Notes: generated by a model from the sequence alone, not told the origin. DNA of 64,000 bases from Candidimonas nitroreducens (GCF_002209565.1 NZ_NJIH01000002.1:124001-188000), one strand, 5' to 3'; positions 47,564 to 56,453 are shown, counted from the stretch's first letter. Translations and numbers: made by a program.

Positions 47564-47983
47564 TCATTGCTTCGCTGCGGGCTCCATTTTGTCGGCATAC
47601 TTGACAAGAATGTCTCCAATCGCTCGCATCATCTCGCCGTGCATCCGCATCGCGGTTTTGCGATCCAGGCCAGCGCCCATCATCATCGGACAGCCGCTCA
47701 TCATCCCCATCATGCCGCCATCCATCATTCCCATCATGCCACCGCCCCGCATTCCATGATCATGTCCCATGCCACCACCGTGCATGCCCATCATTCCGCC
47801 CCCCATCATGTTTTCCAGTTCACCACTCCGTGTCATAGATCGGCCTTGGCCAGAGCCCTGGCTTTGTTGCATCATGCCGGCGCCATTGGACTGACCCTGA
47901 GAGGGTGTGGCCGCGACACTCGGCACGCCGGCACTCATGGCCAGCGCGGCAAAAGAAGCGATAAGGACTGTCCTGGTATTCAT
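47564..47983 (-). CDS. Met/Gly-rich periplasmic protein
   Basis: 139 residues with a signal peptide (LIASFAALAMSAGVPSVAA). The middle (about residues 58-105) is almost only Met, Gly and His (repeats of GGGMMGM type), ending in SGCPMMMGAGLD. The C-terminal helix (MRMHGEMMRAIGDILVKYAD) resembles periplasmic metal-stress proteins. Copper binding is inferred from composition. It is first downstream of the small membrane gene on the same strand. Confidence 0.75.
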   Translation of the reverse strand: MNTRTVLIASFAALAMSAGVPSVAATPSQGQSNGAGMMQQSQGSGQGRSMTRSGELENMMGGGMMGMHGGGMGHDHGMRGGGMMGMMDGGMMGMMSGCPMMMGAGLDRKTAMRMHGEMMRAIGDILVKYADKMEPAAKQ

Positions 47984-48022
47984 TGCTATCTCCTGAATGT
48001 CAAACAGAGTTTTGGCGGGTTG

Positions 48023-48235
48023 TCACTTCCTGAAGAGGTATTTAACGAGGGCGGCGATGGCGAGTACGAGCACCACGGCGATCAACAGCCAGAAGATGGC
48101 CATCAACCACATCATCCCTTCCATCATGCCGGCCCCGCCCATGGATGCGCCCATCATCCGCGCATAAACGTCGCCAGGCGTGAACGTCGAAGCGAAAGAA
48201 AGAAAAATCGCTGTGGCACTGATCCTGCTTTTCAT
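48023..48235 (-). CDS. small Met-rich membrane protein
   Basis: 70 residues from the ATG at 48235. A signal-like N-terminus (ISATAIFLSFASTFTPG) is followed by RMMGASMGGAGMMEGMM and a C-terminal membrane helix (LMAIFWLLIAVVLVLAIAALV) with a KYLFRK tail. Its ATG overlaps the stop of the GDCCVxC gene, so the two are coupled. Function is unknown; Met content suggests copper. Confidence 0.7.
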   Translation of the reverse strand: MKSRISATAIFLSFASTFTPGDVYARMMGASMGGAGMMEGMMWLMAIFWLLIAVVLVLAIAALVKYLFRK

Positions 48236-48444
48236 CGGCAGCTCTTTTGCTGTTGCACGGGTGGACAGGGCATCGACCCATACGAGCAGAATACGCAGCA
48301 GTCCCCCGGTTTTGGACGAAGCAGCGTGTTGCACTTTGGGCACTCGTAGAAGAACTGGCAGGCGTCCGCAGGCATGATTTCCCGCTGCCTGTGTCCACAG
48401 TGGGGACAGGTGATGACGGATCCAAGAACAGTCGATTCGTTCAT
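48232..48444 (-). CDS. GDCCVxC-type putative heavy-metal-binding protein
   Basis: 70 residues with eight Cys: ITCPHCGHRQ, YECPKCNTLL, GDCCVFCSYG and MPCPP. The first two pairs look like a zinc ribbon; GDCCVFCSYG is the signature of a small protein family found beside mercury and copper genes. Cytoplasmic (no signal). The molecular role is unknown beyond likely metal binding. Confidence 0.85.
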   Translation of the reverse strand: MNESTVLGSVITCPHCGHRQREIMPADACQFFYECPKCNTLLRPKPGDCCVFCSYGSMPCPPVQQQKSCR

Positions 48445-48622
48445 GGCAAAATGCGGACACGAGTGTCAATGACGCAAGCGGTGGCATCGAAACAGCAGTG
48501 GCGATGCACCTATGGTAAGCCTTACTATTGTTGGAATGTCAACCGGTATCTGGATCCGATCATGGCCAACCGTTCTTCCGCTCTGGCCGATATGGATGCC
48601 GCTGTTGTCTTCTCGGCCCAGC

Positions 48623-48638
48623 ATTACAACTTTGTAAT
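48623..48638. promoter_or_regulatory. CopR-type palindrome upstream of copRS
   Basis: ATTACAA-CT-TTGTAAT, a perfect 7+2+7 inverted repeat identical in both arms to the site upstream of copA (25287). It lies about 110 bp before the response regulator, which suggests autoregulation. The surrounding 48445-48745 gap shows no gene. Confidence 0.75.
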
Positions 48639-48745
48639 TATTCTGTCATGTCGACGTCAGCCCCATCCCATTAAAGTTCGAAGATGCCCGGGCGGATCGC
48701 CCTTCTTTTTGCAGTGACAATCCAAGAGTGTGAGGGAGCCACCTT

Positions 48746-49429
48746 ATGAAATTGCTCTTGGTCGAAGACGAGGCCAAAACCGGTGATTATGTGCGCCAAG
48801 GGCTCATGGAGTCGGGCTTTGTCGTGGATCATGCGCGCACCGGCCTGGACGGCCATCATTTGGCGCTGACGGGTTCCTATGATCTGATCATCCTGGACGT
48901 CATGCTGCCCGACGTGGATGGCTGGCGCATCGTCCAGGCCTTGCGTGATGCGAAATCATCAACGCCGGTGCTCTTCCTGACCGCCCGGGATAGCGTGGAG
49001 GATCGGGTCAAGGGGCTGGAGCTGGGCGCCGACGATTACCTGGTAAAGCCGTTCGCGTTCTCGGAGCTTCTGGCCCGCGTGCGCACCTTGCTCAGGCGGG
49101 GCAACATTCCTGTCTCCCAGGATCAGCTACAGGTAGCCGACTTGGTACTCGATATTCCGCGGCGCCGGGCTCATCGGCAAAATACCCGCATCAACTTGAC
49201 CAACAAAGAATTCGCCCTGCTGGAACTTTTGGTGCGTCGGCAAGGCGAAGTGTTGCCGCGTTCATTGATCGCTTCCCAGGTTTGGGACATGAATTTCGAC
49301 AGCGACACCAATGTCATCGATGTGGCGATTCGCCGGCTGCGCGCCAAAATCGATGACGACTACGAGCCTAAGCTCATCCATACGGTGCGCGGCATGGGAT
49401 ACATGCTCGACGTGGCCAATCCGGAATGA
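48746..49429 (+). CDS. copR: CopR/CusR-type response regulator
   Basis: A 227-residue OmpR/PhoB-family regulator. The receiver domain starts [20 protein letters not shown], with phospho-acceptor Asp in [13 protein letters not shown], Thr in LFLTARDS and Lys in DYLVKPFAF. The winged-helix output domain has [20 protein letters not shown] and [18 protein letters not shown]. It closely resembles heavy-metal regulators (CusR, CopR, IrlR). It precedes the kinase by 3 bp. Confidence 0.93.
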   Translation: MKLLLVEDEAKTGDYVRQGLMESGFVVDHARTGLDGHHLALTGSYDLIILDVMLPDVDGWRIVQALRDAKSSTPVLFLTARDSVEDRVKGLELGADDYLVKPFAFSELLARVRTLLRRGNIPVSQDQLQVADLVLDIPRRRAHRQNTRINLTNKEFALLELLVRRQGEVLPRSLIASQVWDMNFDSDTNVIDVAIRRLRAKIDDDYEPKLIHTVRGMGYMLDVANPE

Positions 49430-49432
49430 TTG

Positions 49433-50848
49433 ATGAGAAGACGACCGGCGTCCTTGGCCATACGGCTTACCGTCTCCATCGGGGCGGCCATCGTCATCGT
49501 TCTGTTGACGTTCGGCTGGATCGTCGAACGGTCAATAAACAATCACTTTGTTCAGCAGGATGTGGACGAGCTCAACGCAGTCGTCCAGGCGCTGGAACAA
49601 ACACTCGCGACTCTACCCCCCGAGACTGCGCCGACAGAATTGCGCCAGCGATTCGCCCATGCCGTGTCAGGGCACCACAACGCTCAGTTTCAAATTATCT
49701 CCAGCACTGGCAGCCTGATTTACGCTTCGCCGGGATCTAACTTGGGCAGGTTCTCTAGGCTGGCGCAGCCTGTCAAGAACATCACTGTCGACAACGTCGG
49801 CATATGGCAAGCCGATGGTGAGACTCTCCGAGGGGCGGTCGTGCGGACCGCCTCTGATATGACGCCAGGATCGGAGCCGCTGACCATCGCAGTGGCCACC
49901 GGCATCAATTTTCATTTGCACTACCTGGAAAGCTTCCGTACCTATCTTCAAATCGTCACGGCCACTGCCTGTTTGATTGCGATTCTGGCCACGTGGTTGG
50001 CGGTATATCAGGGACACGCGCCAATTCGACGTATCAGCCGAGAAATACGAAGGATCAGATCCGACCAGTTGCATATACGGTTGGAGCCCCATGCCGTGCC
50101 CGCCGAGCTGATGGAGCTTGCAGCCTCCTTTAACGGGATGATCGAGCGGCTCGAAGACGTCTTTCGCCGCTTGTCGGATTTTTCCGGCGATATCGCGCAT
50201 GAACTACGCACCCCGATTACAAACCTGAAAACCCAAACAGAAGTGGTGCTTTCCCAGTCGCGCAGCGTTGAACAGTATCGCGAGATCTTGTATTCCAATC
50301 TCGAAGAGTACGAGCGCATGGCGAAAATGGTCGGTGACATGCTGTTTCTGGCCCAGGCGGACAACAACTTGCTCAAGCCCGAACAGGTCACAATTGACCT
50401 CGGTGCCGAAATTCGGATTCTCTTCGACTACTTCAGCGCCTGGGCCGAAGAACGAGAAGTGGGCTTGGAAGCCATCGGCGAACCAGTTTGCATACTCGGC
50501 GATAGATTGATGGTACGCCGGGCATTGAGCAACCTGTTGTCCAATGCCATCCGATATACGCCGGCCAAGCGCAGCGTCACGGTCAGCCTTTCAGCTATTG
50601 CCCGCAATGCATGTGTGCGGATACAAAATCCAGGTCCGATCATACCGGCCGAACATATCCCTTACATATTCGACCGGTTCTATCGACCGGACGCTTCACG
50701 GCGGCGCAGCGGAGAAGGCGCGGGTCTCGGACTGGCGATCGTAAAGTCGATTATTGAAGCCCATGGCGGCAGCATCAGCGCCAGCTCAACCGCTGAAGCA
50801 ACAATATTTGAGATATCGGCGCCGTTGGCACAGTACAAGTCTCTTTAG
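49433..50848 (+). CDS. copS: CopS/CusS-type heavy-metal sensor kinase
   Basis: The 471-residue protein starts at ATG 49433 (a TTG one codon earlier is also open). Two membrane helices (about residues 14-33 and 165-185) bracket a ~130-residue periplasmic sensor. HAMP, the H-box SGDIAHELRTPITNLKT, N-box LSNLLSNAIRYTPAK and G-boxes GEGAGLGLAIVKSI follow. All catalytic motifs are intact. It pairs with CopR to sense periplasmic Cu/Ag. Confidence 0.93.
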   Translation: MRRRPASLAIRLTVSIGAAIVIVLLTFGWIVERSINNHFVQQDVDELNAVVQALEQTLATLPPETAPTELRQRFAHAVSGHHNAQFQIISSTGSLIYASPGSNLGRFSRLAQPVKNITVDNVGIWQADGETLRGAVVRTASDMTPGSEPLTIAVATGINFHLHYLESFRTYLQIVTATACLIAILATWLAVYQGHAPIRRISREIRRIRSDQLHIRLEPHAVPAELMELAASFNGMIERLEDVFRRLSDFSGDIAHELRTPITNLKTQTEVVLSQSRSVEQYREILYSNLEEYERMAKMVGDMLFLAQADNNLLKPEQVTIDLGAEIRILFDYFSAWAEEREVGLEAIGEPVCILGDRLMVRRALSNLLSNAIRYTPAKRSVTVSLSAIARNACVRIQNPGPIIPAEHIPYIFDRFYRPDASRRRSGEGAGLGLAIVKSIIEAHGGSISASSTAEATIFEISAPLAQYKSL

Positions 50849-50937
50849 TTGGTTGCAGGCTGGCCATGGAACAGCTCGGTAAATCGCATTTTCTCGATTC
50901 GCTTGAAGTATTGCGCCGGGTTCGATTCTCGGCTATG

Positions 50938-50955
50938 ATTCAAACATCATTGAAT
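50938..50955. promoter_or_regulatory. ArsR-type operator
   Basis: ATTCAA-N6-TTGAAT, a perfect inverted repeat 17 bp before the arsR start; AATTGAATTGAT follows. ArsR repressors bind such imperfect 12-2-12 type dyads at their own promoter. Confidence 0.65.
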
Positions 50956-50971
50956 AATTGAATTGATAGAT

Positions 50972-51301
50972 ATGACCGAAGATCAAACAGTCCTCGCATT
51001 GGCCGCCCTGGCCCACCCCCAGCGCCTGCGCGCCTTCCGCGCCTTGGTCGTCGCCGGCCCGGAAGGGCTCACGCCCAGCGTCCTGGCCGATCACCTGGGC
51101 GTGGCGCGCAACGCCCTGTCTTTTCATCTCAAGGAACTGGCCCATGCCGGCCTGGTGACGGTCGAGCAACAAGGCCGGAATTTGATCTACCGCGCTGATT
51201 TCCCACGCATGAATGGCCTCTTGGGCTACCTGACCGAACACTGCTGCCAGGGTGGCATTTGCGAGGTCAGCACCAACGAAGCCGGCTGTCAAACCTGTTG
51301 A
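50972..51301 (+). CDS. arsR: ArsR-family arsenic-responsive repressor
   Basis: 109 residues from the ATG at 50972; a TTG three codons earlier is possible. The winged helix is LTPSVLADHLGVARNALSFHL. Metalloid-binding Cys are at the C-terminus (HCCQGGICEV and GCQTC), an arrangement like ArsR types that use C-terminal Cys sites rather than the helix 3 CVCDLC. It represses the following ars genes. Confidence 0.9.
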   Translation: MTEDQTVLALAALAHPQRLRAFRALVVAGPEGLTPSVLADHLGVARNALSFHLKELAHAGLVTVEQQGRNLIYRADFPRMNGLLGYLTEHCCQGGICEVSTNEAGCQTC

Positions 51302-51315
51302 ACCGGGAGAACCTC

Positions 51316-51732
51316 ATGAAACGCTTTCACGTGCATCTGTACGTCGACGACTTGAACCGTAATATTGCCTTCTATTCGAGTCTTTTTGCCGCACAACCCG
51401 CCCGGGTCGAAGCGGACTACGCCAAATGGATGTTGGATGACCCGCCCGTGAACTTCGCCATCTCCGCGCGCGACGGCGAGCCCGGGCTGGATCACTTCGG
51501 CATCCAGGTCGACAACGATGCGGATCTGGCTGTGCTCAAGGCGCAGGCCCGGGCGGCCGAGGCGCCGATTCTCGATGAAGGCCAGACCACCTGCTGCTAC
51601 GCCCGCAGCGAAAAGCACTGGGCCACCGACCCCCAGGGCATCGCCTGGGAGCATTTCCACACTCTGGAGGGCATCCCGACCTTCAACGCGTCCGAGCAAT
51701 CGGCCGCCACTGCCTGCTGTACGCCCAAGTAA
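51316..51732 (+). CDS. arsI: ArsI/CadI-family VOC dioxygenase
   Basis: 138 residues from the ATG at 51316. A glyoxalase/VOC fold begins MKRFHVHLYVDDLNRNIAFY. The metal ligands are His (HVH), His in LDHFGIQVD and Glu in AWEHFHTLEG; the trivalent-arsenical Cys pair is in QTTCCYARSEKHWATDPQG, with CC near the C-terminus. Members with the Cys pair are C-As lyases that demethylate organoarsenicals; others are annotated cadmium-induced. The ars context favours ArsI. Confidence 0.85.
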   Translation: MKRFHVHLYVDDLNRNIAFYSSLFAAQPARVEADYAKWMLDDPPVNFAISARDGEPGLDHFGIQVDNDADLAVLKAQARAAEAPILDEGQTTCCYARSEKHWATDPQGIAWEHFHTLEGIPTFNASEQSAATACCTPK

Positions 51733-51748
51733 GAGGCAAGAGGGAAAC

Positions 51749-52798
51749 ATGAGTGTGTTTGAACGCTACCTGACTGTCTGGGTTTTCCTGTGCATCGTCG
51801 CGGGTGTCCTGCTGGGGCAGGCGGCGCCCGCCGCTTTCCAGGCCATCGGGAGCCTGGAGATCGCCCAGGTCAACCTGCCGGTGGGCGTGCTCATCTGGCT
51901 GATGATCATCCCCATGCTGGTCAAGGTGGACTTCGGCGCGCTGAGCCAGGTGCGACGGCATTGGCGCGGCATCGGTGTCACGCTGTTCGTGAACTGGGCC
52001 GTCAAACCTTTTTCGATGGCCTTCCTGGGATGGTTGTTCATCCGGCAGGTGTTCGCGCCGTGGCTGCCCGCCGCCCAGCTCGACAGCTACATAGCGGGAC
52101 TGATCCTGCTGGCCGCCGCACCATGCACGGCCATGGTGTTCGTATGGAGCCGGCTCAGCGGCGGCGATCCGCTTTTCACCTTGTCCCAGGTGGCGTTGAA
52201 CGACACCATCATGGTGTTTGCCTTCGCACCTGTCGTGGGGCTGCTGCTGGGTTTGTCGTCCATTACCGTGCCGTGGGCGACGCTGCTGACCTCGGTGGTG
52301 CTCTACATTGTCATTCCAGTCATCCTCGCTCAACTCTGGCGCCGGATGTTGCTGCGCCGTGGCCAGGCCACCTTCGATGTTGCCCTGGCACGCGCTGGCT
52401 CGCTGTCCATTGCCGCGCTGTTGCTGACGCTGGTGCTGCTCTTTGCCTTTCAGGGCGAGGCCATCATCGGGCAGCCCCAGGTAATTGCCATGCTGGCAGT
52501 GCCCATCCTGGTCCAGGTGCTATTCAATTCCGGGCTGGCGTACTGGCTCAACCGGCGCCTGGGCGAACAACACAACGTTGCGTGCCCTTCGGCCCTGATT
52601 GGCGCCAGCAACTTCTTCGAGCTGGCCGTGGCCACCGCTATCAGCCTGTTCGGCTTCGAGTCCGGTGCGGCGCTGGCCACCGTGGTGGGGGTGTTGATCG
52701 AAGTACCCGTCATGTTGCTCGTGGTGCGGGTGGTTAACCGCACCCGCGGCTGGTACGCATGCAGCGCCAAGGCGTCCCCCCGGGAGCCGGCCCTATGA
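51749..52798 (+). CDS. acr3: Acr3 arsenite efflux permease
   Basis: A 349-residue, ten-helix membrane protein of the ACR3 (BASS) family. Conserved blocks are PVGVLIWLMIIPMLVKVDF, AAPCTAMVFVWSRLSGGDP with the catalytic Cys, LNDTIMVFAFAPVV, and the late ALIGASNFFELAVATAI with its Glu. It exports As(III) by proton exchange. GAGGGAAAC precedes the ATG. It overlaps the next gene by 4 bp. Confidence 0.96.
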   Translation: MSVFERYLTVWVFLCIVAGVLLGQAAPAAFQAIGSLEIAQVNLPVGVLIWLMIIPMLVKVDFGALSQVRRHWRGIGVTLFVNWAVKPFSMAFLGWLFIRQVFAPWLPAAQLDSYIAGLILLAAAPCTAMVFVWSRLSGGDPLFTLSQVALNDTIMVFAFAPVVGLLLGLSSITVPWATLLTSVVLYIVIPVILAQLWRRMLLRRGQATFDVALARAGSLSIAALLLTLVLLFAFQGEAIIGQPQVIAMLAVPILVQVLFNSGLAYWLNRRLGEQHNVACPSALIGASNFFELAVATAISLFGFESGAALATVVGVLIEVPVMLLVVRVVNRTRGWYACSAKASPREPAL

Positions 52799-53622
52799 GC
52801 ACCAGGATTTACCACAACCCGGATTGCGGCACGTCGCGCAACGTGCTGGCCCTTCTGCGCGCGGCCGGTTCTGAACCTGACATCATCGAGTATCTCGTCA
52901 CGCCGCCGAGTCGCCAGACGCTTGAGTCGCTGATTGCCGACGCCGGCTTGACCGTCCGCGGCGCCCTGCGCATCAAGGGCACACCCTACAAGGAGCTGGG
53001 CCTGGGCGATATGGCGCTCACCGACGCGCAGCTCATCGAGCATATGCTGCGGCACCCCATCTTGATCAACCGGCCCTTTGTTGTCACCGAACGCGGCACA
53101 AGGCTGTGCCGCCCTTCGGACTTGGCGCTTGATCTCATGGCGCCTGATCTTGCCGTCAGCCTGGACAAGGAAGATGGCGCTCCTTTCCTGCGTGACGAAC
53201 AGGCTACCGGCGATAATCCGGATTTCGTCGCCGCCTTGCTGGACGCCGGCCTGCCCACGGACGACTTGGCCGAAGCCGGTCGGGCCTTCTTCGCTTATCG
53301 CACGCTTTCCGGCCGCGTGATCGGCTATGGGGGCTTCGAACGTTATGGGCAAGACATATTGCTGAGATCCGTCGTCGTACCGTCTGCCGATAGGAACAAA
53401 GGCATGGGCCGCAATCTGTTGGCGCTGCTGCAGCGCCGCGCCTATGATCAGGGCGCGCGCCAAGCGTGGCTGTTGACGGAAACGGCTGTGCCGTTCTTCA
53501 AGCGGGCAGGCTTTAAAACTGTTGCCAAAGAGTCTGCGCCGCAAACTGTCCTGGCCACCCGGCAAGCCCGAAGCTTGTGCCCGGTCAGCGCCACGTTGAT
53601 GACGCGGGCGATTGCGTTCTGA
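52795..53622 (+). CDS. arsC: ArsC arsenate reductase fused to ArsN-like GNAT acetyltransferase
   Basis: 275 residues in two domains. Residues 1-~138 are a glutaredoxin-linked ArsC: IYHNPDCGTSRNVLALL with catalytic Cys, and LINRPFVVTERGTRLCRP. Residues ~150-275 are a GNAT domain: FFAYRTLSGRVIGYGGFERY, LLRSVVVPSADRNKGMGRNL (acetyl-CoA loop) and AVPFFKRAGFKTV. ArsN1 GNATs acetylate arsinothricin and related arsenicals. The single frame and uninterrupted linker (DEQATGDNPDFVAALLDAG) show a true fusion. It is coupled to acr3. Confidence 0.9.
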   Translation: MSTRIYHNPDCGTSRNVLALLRAAGSEPDIIEYLVTPPSRQTLESLIADAGLTVRGALRIKGTPYKELGLGDMALTDAQLIEHMLRHPILINRPFVVTERGTRLCRPSDLALDLMAPDLAVSLDKEDGAPFLRDEQATGDNPDFVAALLDAGLPTDDLAEAGRAFFAYRTLSGRVIGYGGFERYGQDILLRSVVVPSADRNKGMGRNLLALLQRRAYDQGARQAWLLTETAVPFFKRAGFKTVAKESAPQTVLATRQARSLCPVSATLMTRAIAF

Positions 53623-53630
53623 GGGGGAGC

Positions 53631-54830
53631 ATGCGGCTGACACATCGCGGTGGAGTCGTCCTGGCGCTGGGCGCGACACAGACCGTGGCCTGGGCCTCTT
53701 CCTACTACTTGCCTGCCATCTTGGCGGCACCGATGGCCAAGGATCTGGGGGTTGCCATACCCACGATCTTCGCCGCCTTCTCGTTGGCCTTGCTGATCTC
53801 CGCGCTTTTGGGCCCTTACGCGGGGCGGGCGATAGACCGCCTGGGCGGGCGGCCCGTGCTCATTGTCACCAATGTCTTGTTCGCCTTGGGCCTGATCTGG
53901 CTGGGCTGCGTGCATGGCGTCGCGAGTCTCTTCGCCGCATGGGCACTGCTGGGCGTGGGGCTGGGCAGTGGCCTGTACGAAGCTGCCTTCGCCGCATTGG
54001 TCGCCCTCTACGGTAGGGACTCGCGCAACGCCATCTCGGGCATCACGCTGATTGCCGGGTTTGCCAGCACGGTCGGCTGGCCGCTGTCGAGCTACCTGGA
54101 ACTGCATATTGGCTGGCGTGGCGCGTGCTTTGCGTGGGCCGGCCTGCACCTCTTTCTGGCTCTGCCCCTGAACAGCCTCCTGCCTTCGGCGGTGCCGATC
54201 AACGTCCGCTCGACACAACAACAGGAACCGCAAAGTGTCACGCCCCCCCGCGAAGCGATGCGCAACACGATTCTCCTGGCCGTCGTGTTCGCTATCGCCC
54301 AGTTCGTCAGCACGGCTTTGGCTGCCCACTTGCCGCGCCTGCTCATGGCTACCGGTGCCACGCTCGCCGCAGCCGTGGCGGCCGGCTCGCTGCTGGGACC
54401 GGCTCAGGTGGGAGCGCGTTTGCTGGAGCTCGGTTTTCAGCGCCGAATCCAACCGATGCTTTCGTCCCGTCTGGCGGCCCTGGCACACCCTGTGGGCGCT
54501 GTCATCCTCCTGACTCTGGGTGCGCCATTTGCCTCGGCGTTCGTGCTGTTGCACGGTGCCGGCAACGGCATCATGACCATCGCCAAGGGCACGCTGCCGT
54601 TGGTGTTCTTCGGGCCGCAGGGCTACGGGACGAAACAAGGTGTGCTGATGGTGCCTGCCCGCATCGCTCAGGCCTCGGCGCCGTGGCTCTTCGGACTATG
54701 CCTGGATCGCTGGCAGTCTGGGGCCCTGTGGGTGACCTCTGGACTATGGATGATCGGGTTCATGGCCTTGCTCGCGCTTCGGGTAGAAAAAGCTCAGCCT
54801 ATTTCCGCGACGGCCTCCGCAACGCCATAA
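53631..54830 (+). CDS. MFS transporter of the ars operon
   Basis: The 399-residue protein starts at ATG 53631 with GAGGGGGAG upstream. About 12 membrane helices; the MFS loop motif is AGRAIDRLGGRPVLIV. MFS carriers in ars operons (ArsJ, ArsK types) export arsenical conjugates or trivalent arsenicals, but the subfamily cannot be fixed by eye. Coupling to the ArsC-ArsN fusion suggests export of the modified product or a related compound. 54831-55060 downstream shows nothing. Confidence 0.85.
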   Translation: MRLTHRGGVVLALGATQTVAWASSYYLPAILAAPMAKDLGVAIPTIFAAFSLALLISALLGPYAGRAIDRLGGRPVLIVTNVLFALGLIWLGCVHGVASLFAAWALLGVGLGSGLYEAAFAALVALYGRDSRNAISGITLIAGFASTVGWPLSSYLELHIGWRGACFAWAGLHLFLALPLNSLLPSAVPINVRSTQQQEPQSVTPPREAMRNTILLAVVFAIAQFVSTALAAHLPRLLMATGATLAAAVAAGSLLGPAQVGARLLELGFQRRIQPMLSSRLAALAHPVGAVILLTLGAPFASAFVLLHGAGNGIMTIAKGTLPLVFFGPQGYGTKQGVLMVPARIAQASAPWLFGLCLDRWQSGALWVTSGLWMIGFMALLALRVEKAQPISATASATP

Positions 54831-55060
54831 TTTGGCGTCCGGCTCCGCAAAGTTCCAGCATAAATGGCGACAGCAGCGGGAACAATCGATCGGCTTGCTC
54901 TCCGGCGGATGCCTGAAAGCGACAGTTGGCGCAATCCACCGTAAGTCGGCGTCGCCCGGGCGCAGTCTGATCTCGAACTGCATAAGTTGCGTAGACGCAT
55001 CACTTTGATTCCGTGGATAGTGACCACTGCAGGTGGTGATCTAGCTACTGAGCCGAACAG

Positions 55061-55297
55061 TCATTCCTCTCCCCTCAGTTCCGGCCAAATTTGCCACCAA
55101 TCGTCTGGGCGCAACTGCTTTCGGGTGACTTCTCCGCCCGTCAGTTCCTCGATCTCCACACACCGGATAATCGGCACCGGACGCGCTCCAGCTGCCCAGC
55201 TACTTACCACTTGGACTGGCAAACCCAGCTTTTGAGCTAGCTTGGTCATACCGCCCATCACGGCACATGCATCACGAACAGGTTGAAAATCGGGCAT
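55061..55297 (-). CDS. YdaS/Cro-like antitoxin or phage regulator
   Basis: 78 residues from the ATG at 55297 (GGAAAC upstream; an ATG at 55324 is possible). It has the YdaS-type helix-turn-helix: VRDACAVMGGMTKLAQKLGL, PVQVVSSWAAGARPVP, and the ending CVEIEELTGGEVTRKQLRPD. Such Cro-like proteins are prophage regulators, sometimes antitoxins; no toxin gene is adjacent. Confidence 0.85.
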   Translation of the reverse strand: MPDFQPVRDACAVMGGMTKLAQKLGLPVQVVSSWAAGARPVPIIRCVEIEELTGGEVTRKQLRPDDWWQIWPELRGEE

Positions 55298-55663
55298 ATG
55301 TTTCCATAACCATGCTACCAACATGGATTTTATAAGGTAAAAACTGCTATATCGATACAACGAAAATCAGCTATTCGTGCCGATTCGTGGCCGTAAAGTT
55401 CAAGATCAGCCAATAAACTTGTAACGGTAAGTCAAATAACTGCACAGTGCACATGAAACAAGCTGAGCCAACCTGAACCAAGGCGCTTTGTTCAGCCTCT
55501 AGGGGATAGGCAGAATACAGGATCAGCGCGCTGCGCGGTGAGCGTCACAGGCACAAACAAATTGCCCATCTGCTGCATCCCCGCTCCGCCGAGGATCGGC
55601 TAACCTCATTTCTCCCCCAGTAAAGCCTTGAATCATTTATAAAAATAATCAGTTAATTGTCTA

Positions 55664-55692
55664 TTGACATAACTAATCATATTGATGAGAAT
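55664..55692 (+). promoter_or_regulatory. Putative sigma70 promoter of the structured leader
   Basis: TTGACA, 17-bp spacer, GAGAAT in a locally AT-rich stretch. It faces the hairpin-rich noncoding region and the AlpA-like gene. Confidence 0.5.
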
Positions 55693-55716
55693 GCTTTAAC
55701 TGCTTTATGCAAGCCA

Positions 55717-55921
55717 GCTCTTTAACAAACAACAAACGATGAACACTGCACCCCAGCCCGACTACGCGGCGCGCGATTGTGCAGCAACCTGTAAGGCATC
55801 GGGGTTGAAGTAAAACCGATGAAATCCGCCGCCAGCAGCCAGCCCCTCGCGTGGGGCATGAGTGGCTACGGGTGGCGGGGACTTCCCCAAACGGAAGCGC
55901 CCGGAGCATTCATCAGAATGC
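55717..55921 (+). ncRNA. Candidate structured noncoding leader with boxA-like site
   Basis: GCTCTTTAACA at 55717-55727 matches the boxA antitermination sequence of rRNA leaders. Downstream are perfect hairpins at 55797-55821 (CATCGG/CCGATG), 55842-55857 (GCCCC/GGGGC), 55877-55888 (GGGG-ACTT-CCCC) and 55906-55921 (GCATTC-ATCA-GAATGC). Another lies at 56079-56094 (GGGCTC-CGGC-GAGCCC). No coding frame of credible quality occupies 55298-56189. It precedes the AlpA-like gene by about 270 bp. It could be an immunity RNA of the phage P4 kind or an antiterminated leader; the type is inferred. Confidence 0.45.
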
Positions 55922-56189
55922 CCACTATCAGAAATGGCGACGTAATTCCATGACGGCAGCAGGAAAGACTGCAGCCCTCGGCACCTAGGTGACCCGCCCC
56001 GGCGGATCAGCACCTAGCGCTGCCGAAGGTGGTCAAAGCATCTGACCCTCATCGTGGCATCTTGGCGGGTCGGCCCCAGGGCTCCGGCGAGCCCGCTTTG
56101 GCAGGCGTCCATATGACCCTCTACCAAAGTACCCGTACACGCATTTTCAAATCTCTATTTTCACCAGCCATCCGCAAAAGGATCGACTT

Positions 56190-56417
56190 ATGACAGTAGC
56201 AAGCACCTTCACCACTCATCCGCCTCACCGCCCTGCGACACGTGCCCTGCTCTACCGCATCAATGTGGCAGAAGCAAAGCTGGGGGTTTCACGCTCCACC
56301 ATCTACCGACTGGTCCATGACGGCAAGCTAGAACTCGTCAAGATCGGCAAACGCTCCAGCGGAATCACCGCAGCCAGCCTTCATGCCATGATCGAGCGGA
56401 ACAAGGCGCCGTGCTGA
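56190..56417 (+). CDS. AlpA-like excisionase/regulator
   Basis: 75 residues with an MerR-like winged helix: INVAEAKLGVSRSTIYRLVH, then GKLELVKIGKRSSGIT. This is the AlpA/excisionase (HTH_17) type, common at the integrase end of ICEs and P4-like islands, where it controls excision or integrase expression. No integrase is next to it. It is the last island gene before the chromosomal block. Confidence 0.85.
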   Translation: MTVASTFTTHPPHRPATRALLYRINVAEAKLGVSRSTIYRLVHDGKLELVKIGKRSSGITAASLHAMIERNKAPC

Positions 56418-56453
56418 TACCATAGTCGTATTCACGCAACACTAAGAAAAAAC

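Noticed and set aside
55298..56189. tRNA or rRNA remnant suggested by the boxA-like site
   Set aside because: No cloverleaf, no CCA end and no 16S sequence could be recognised after the boxA motif.
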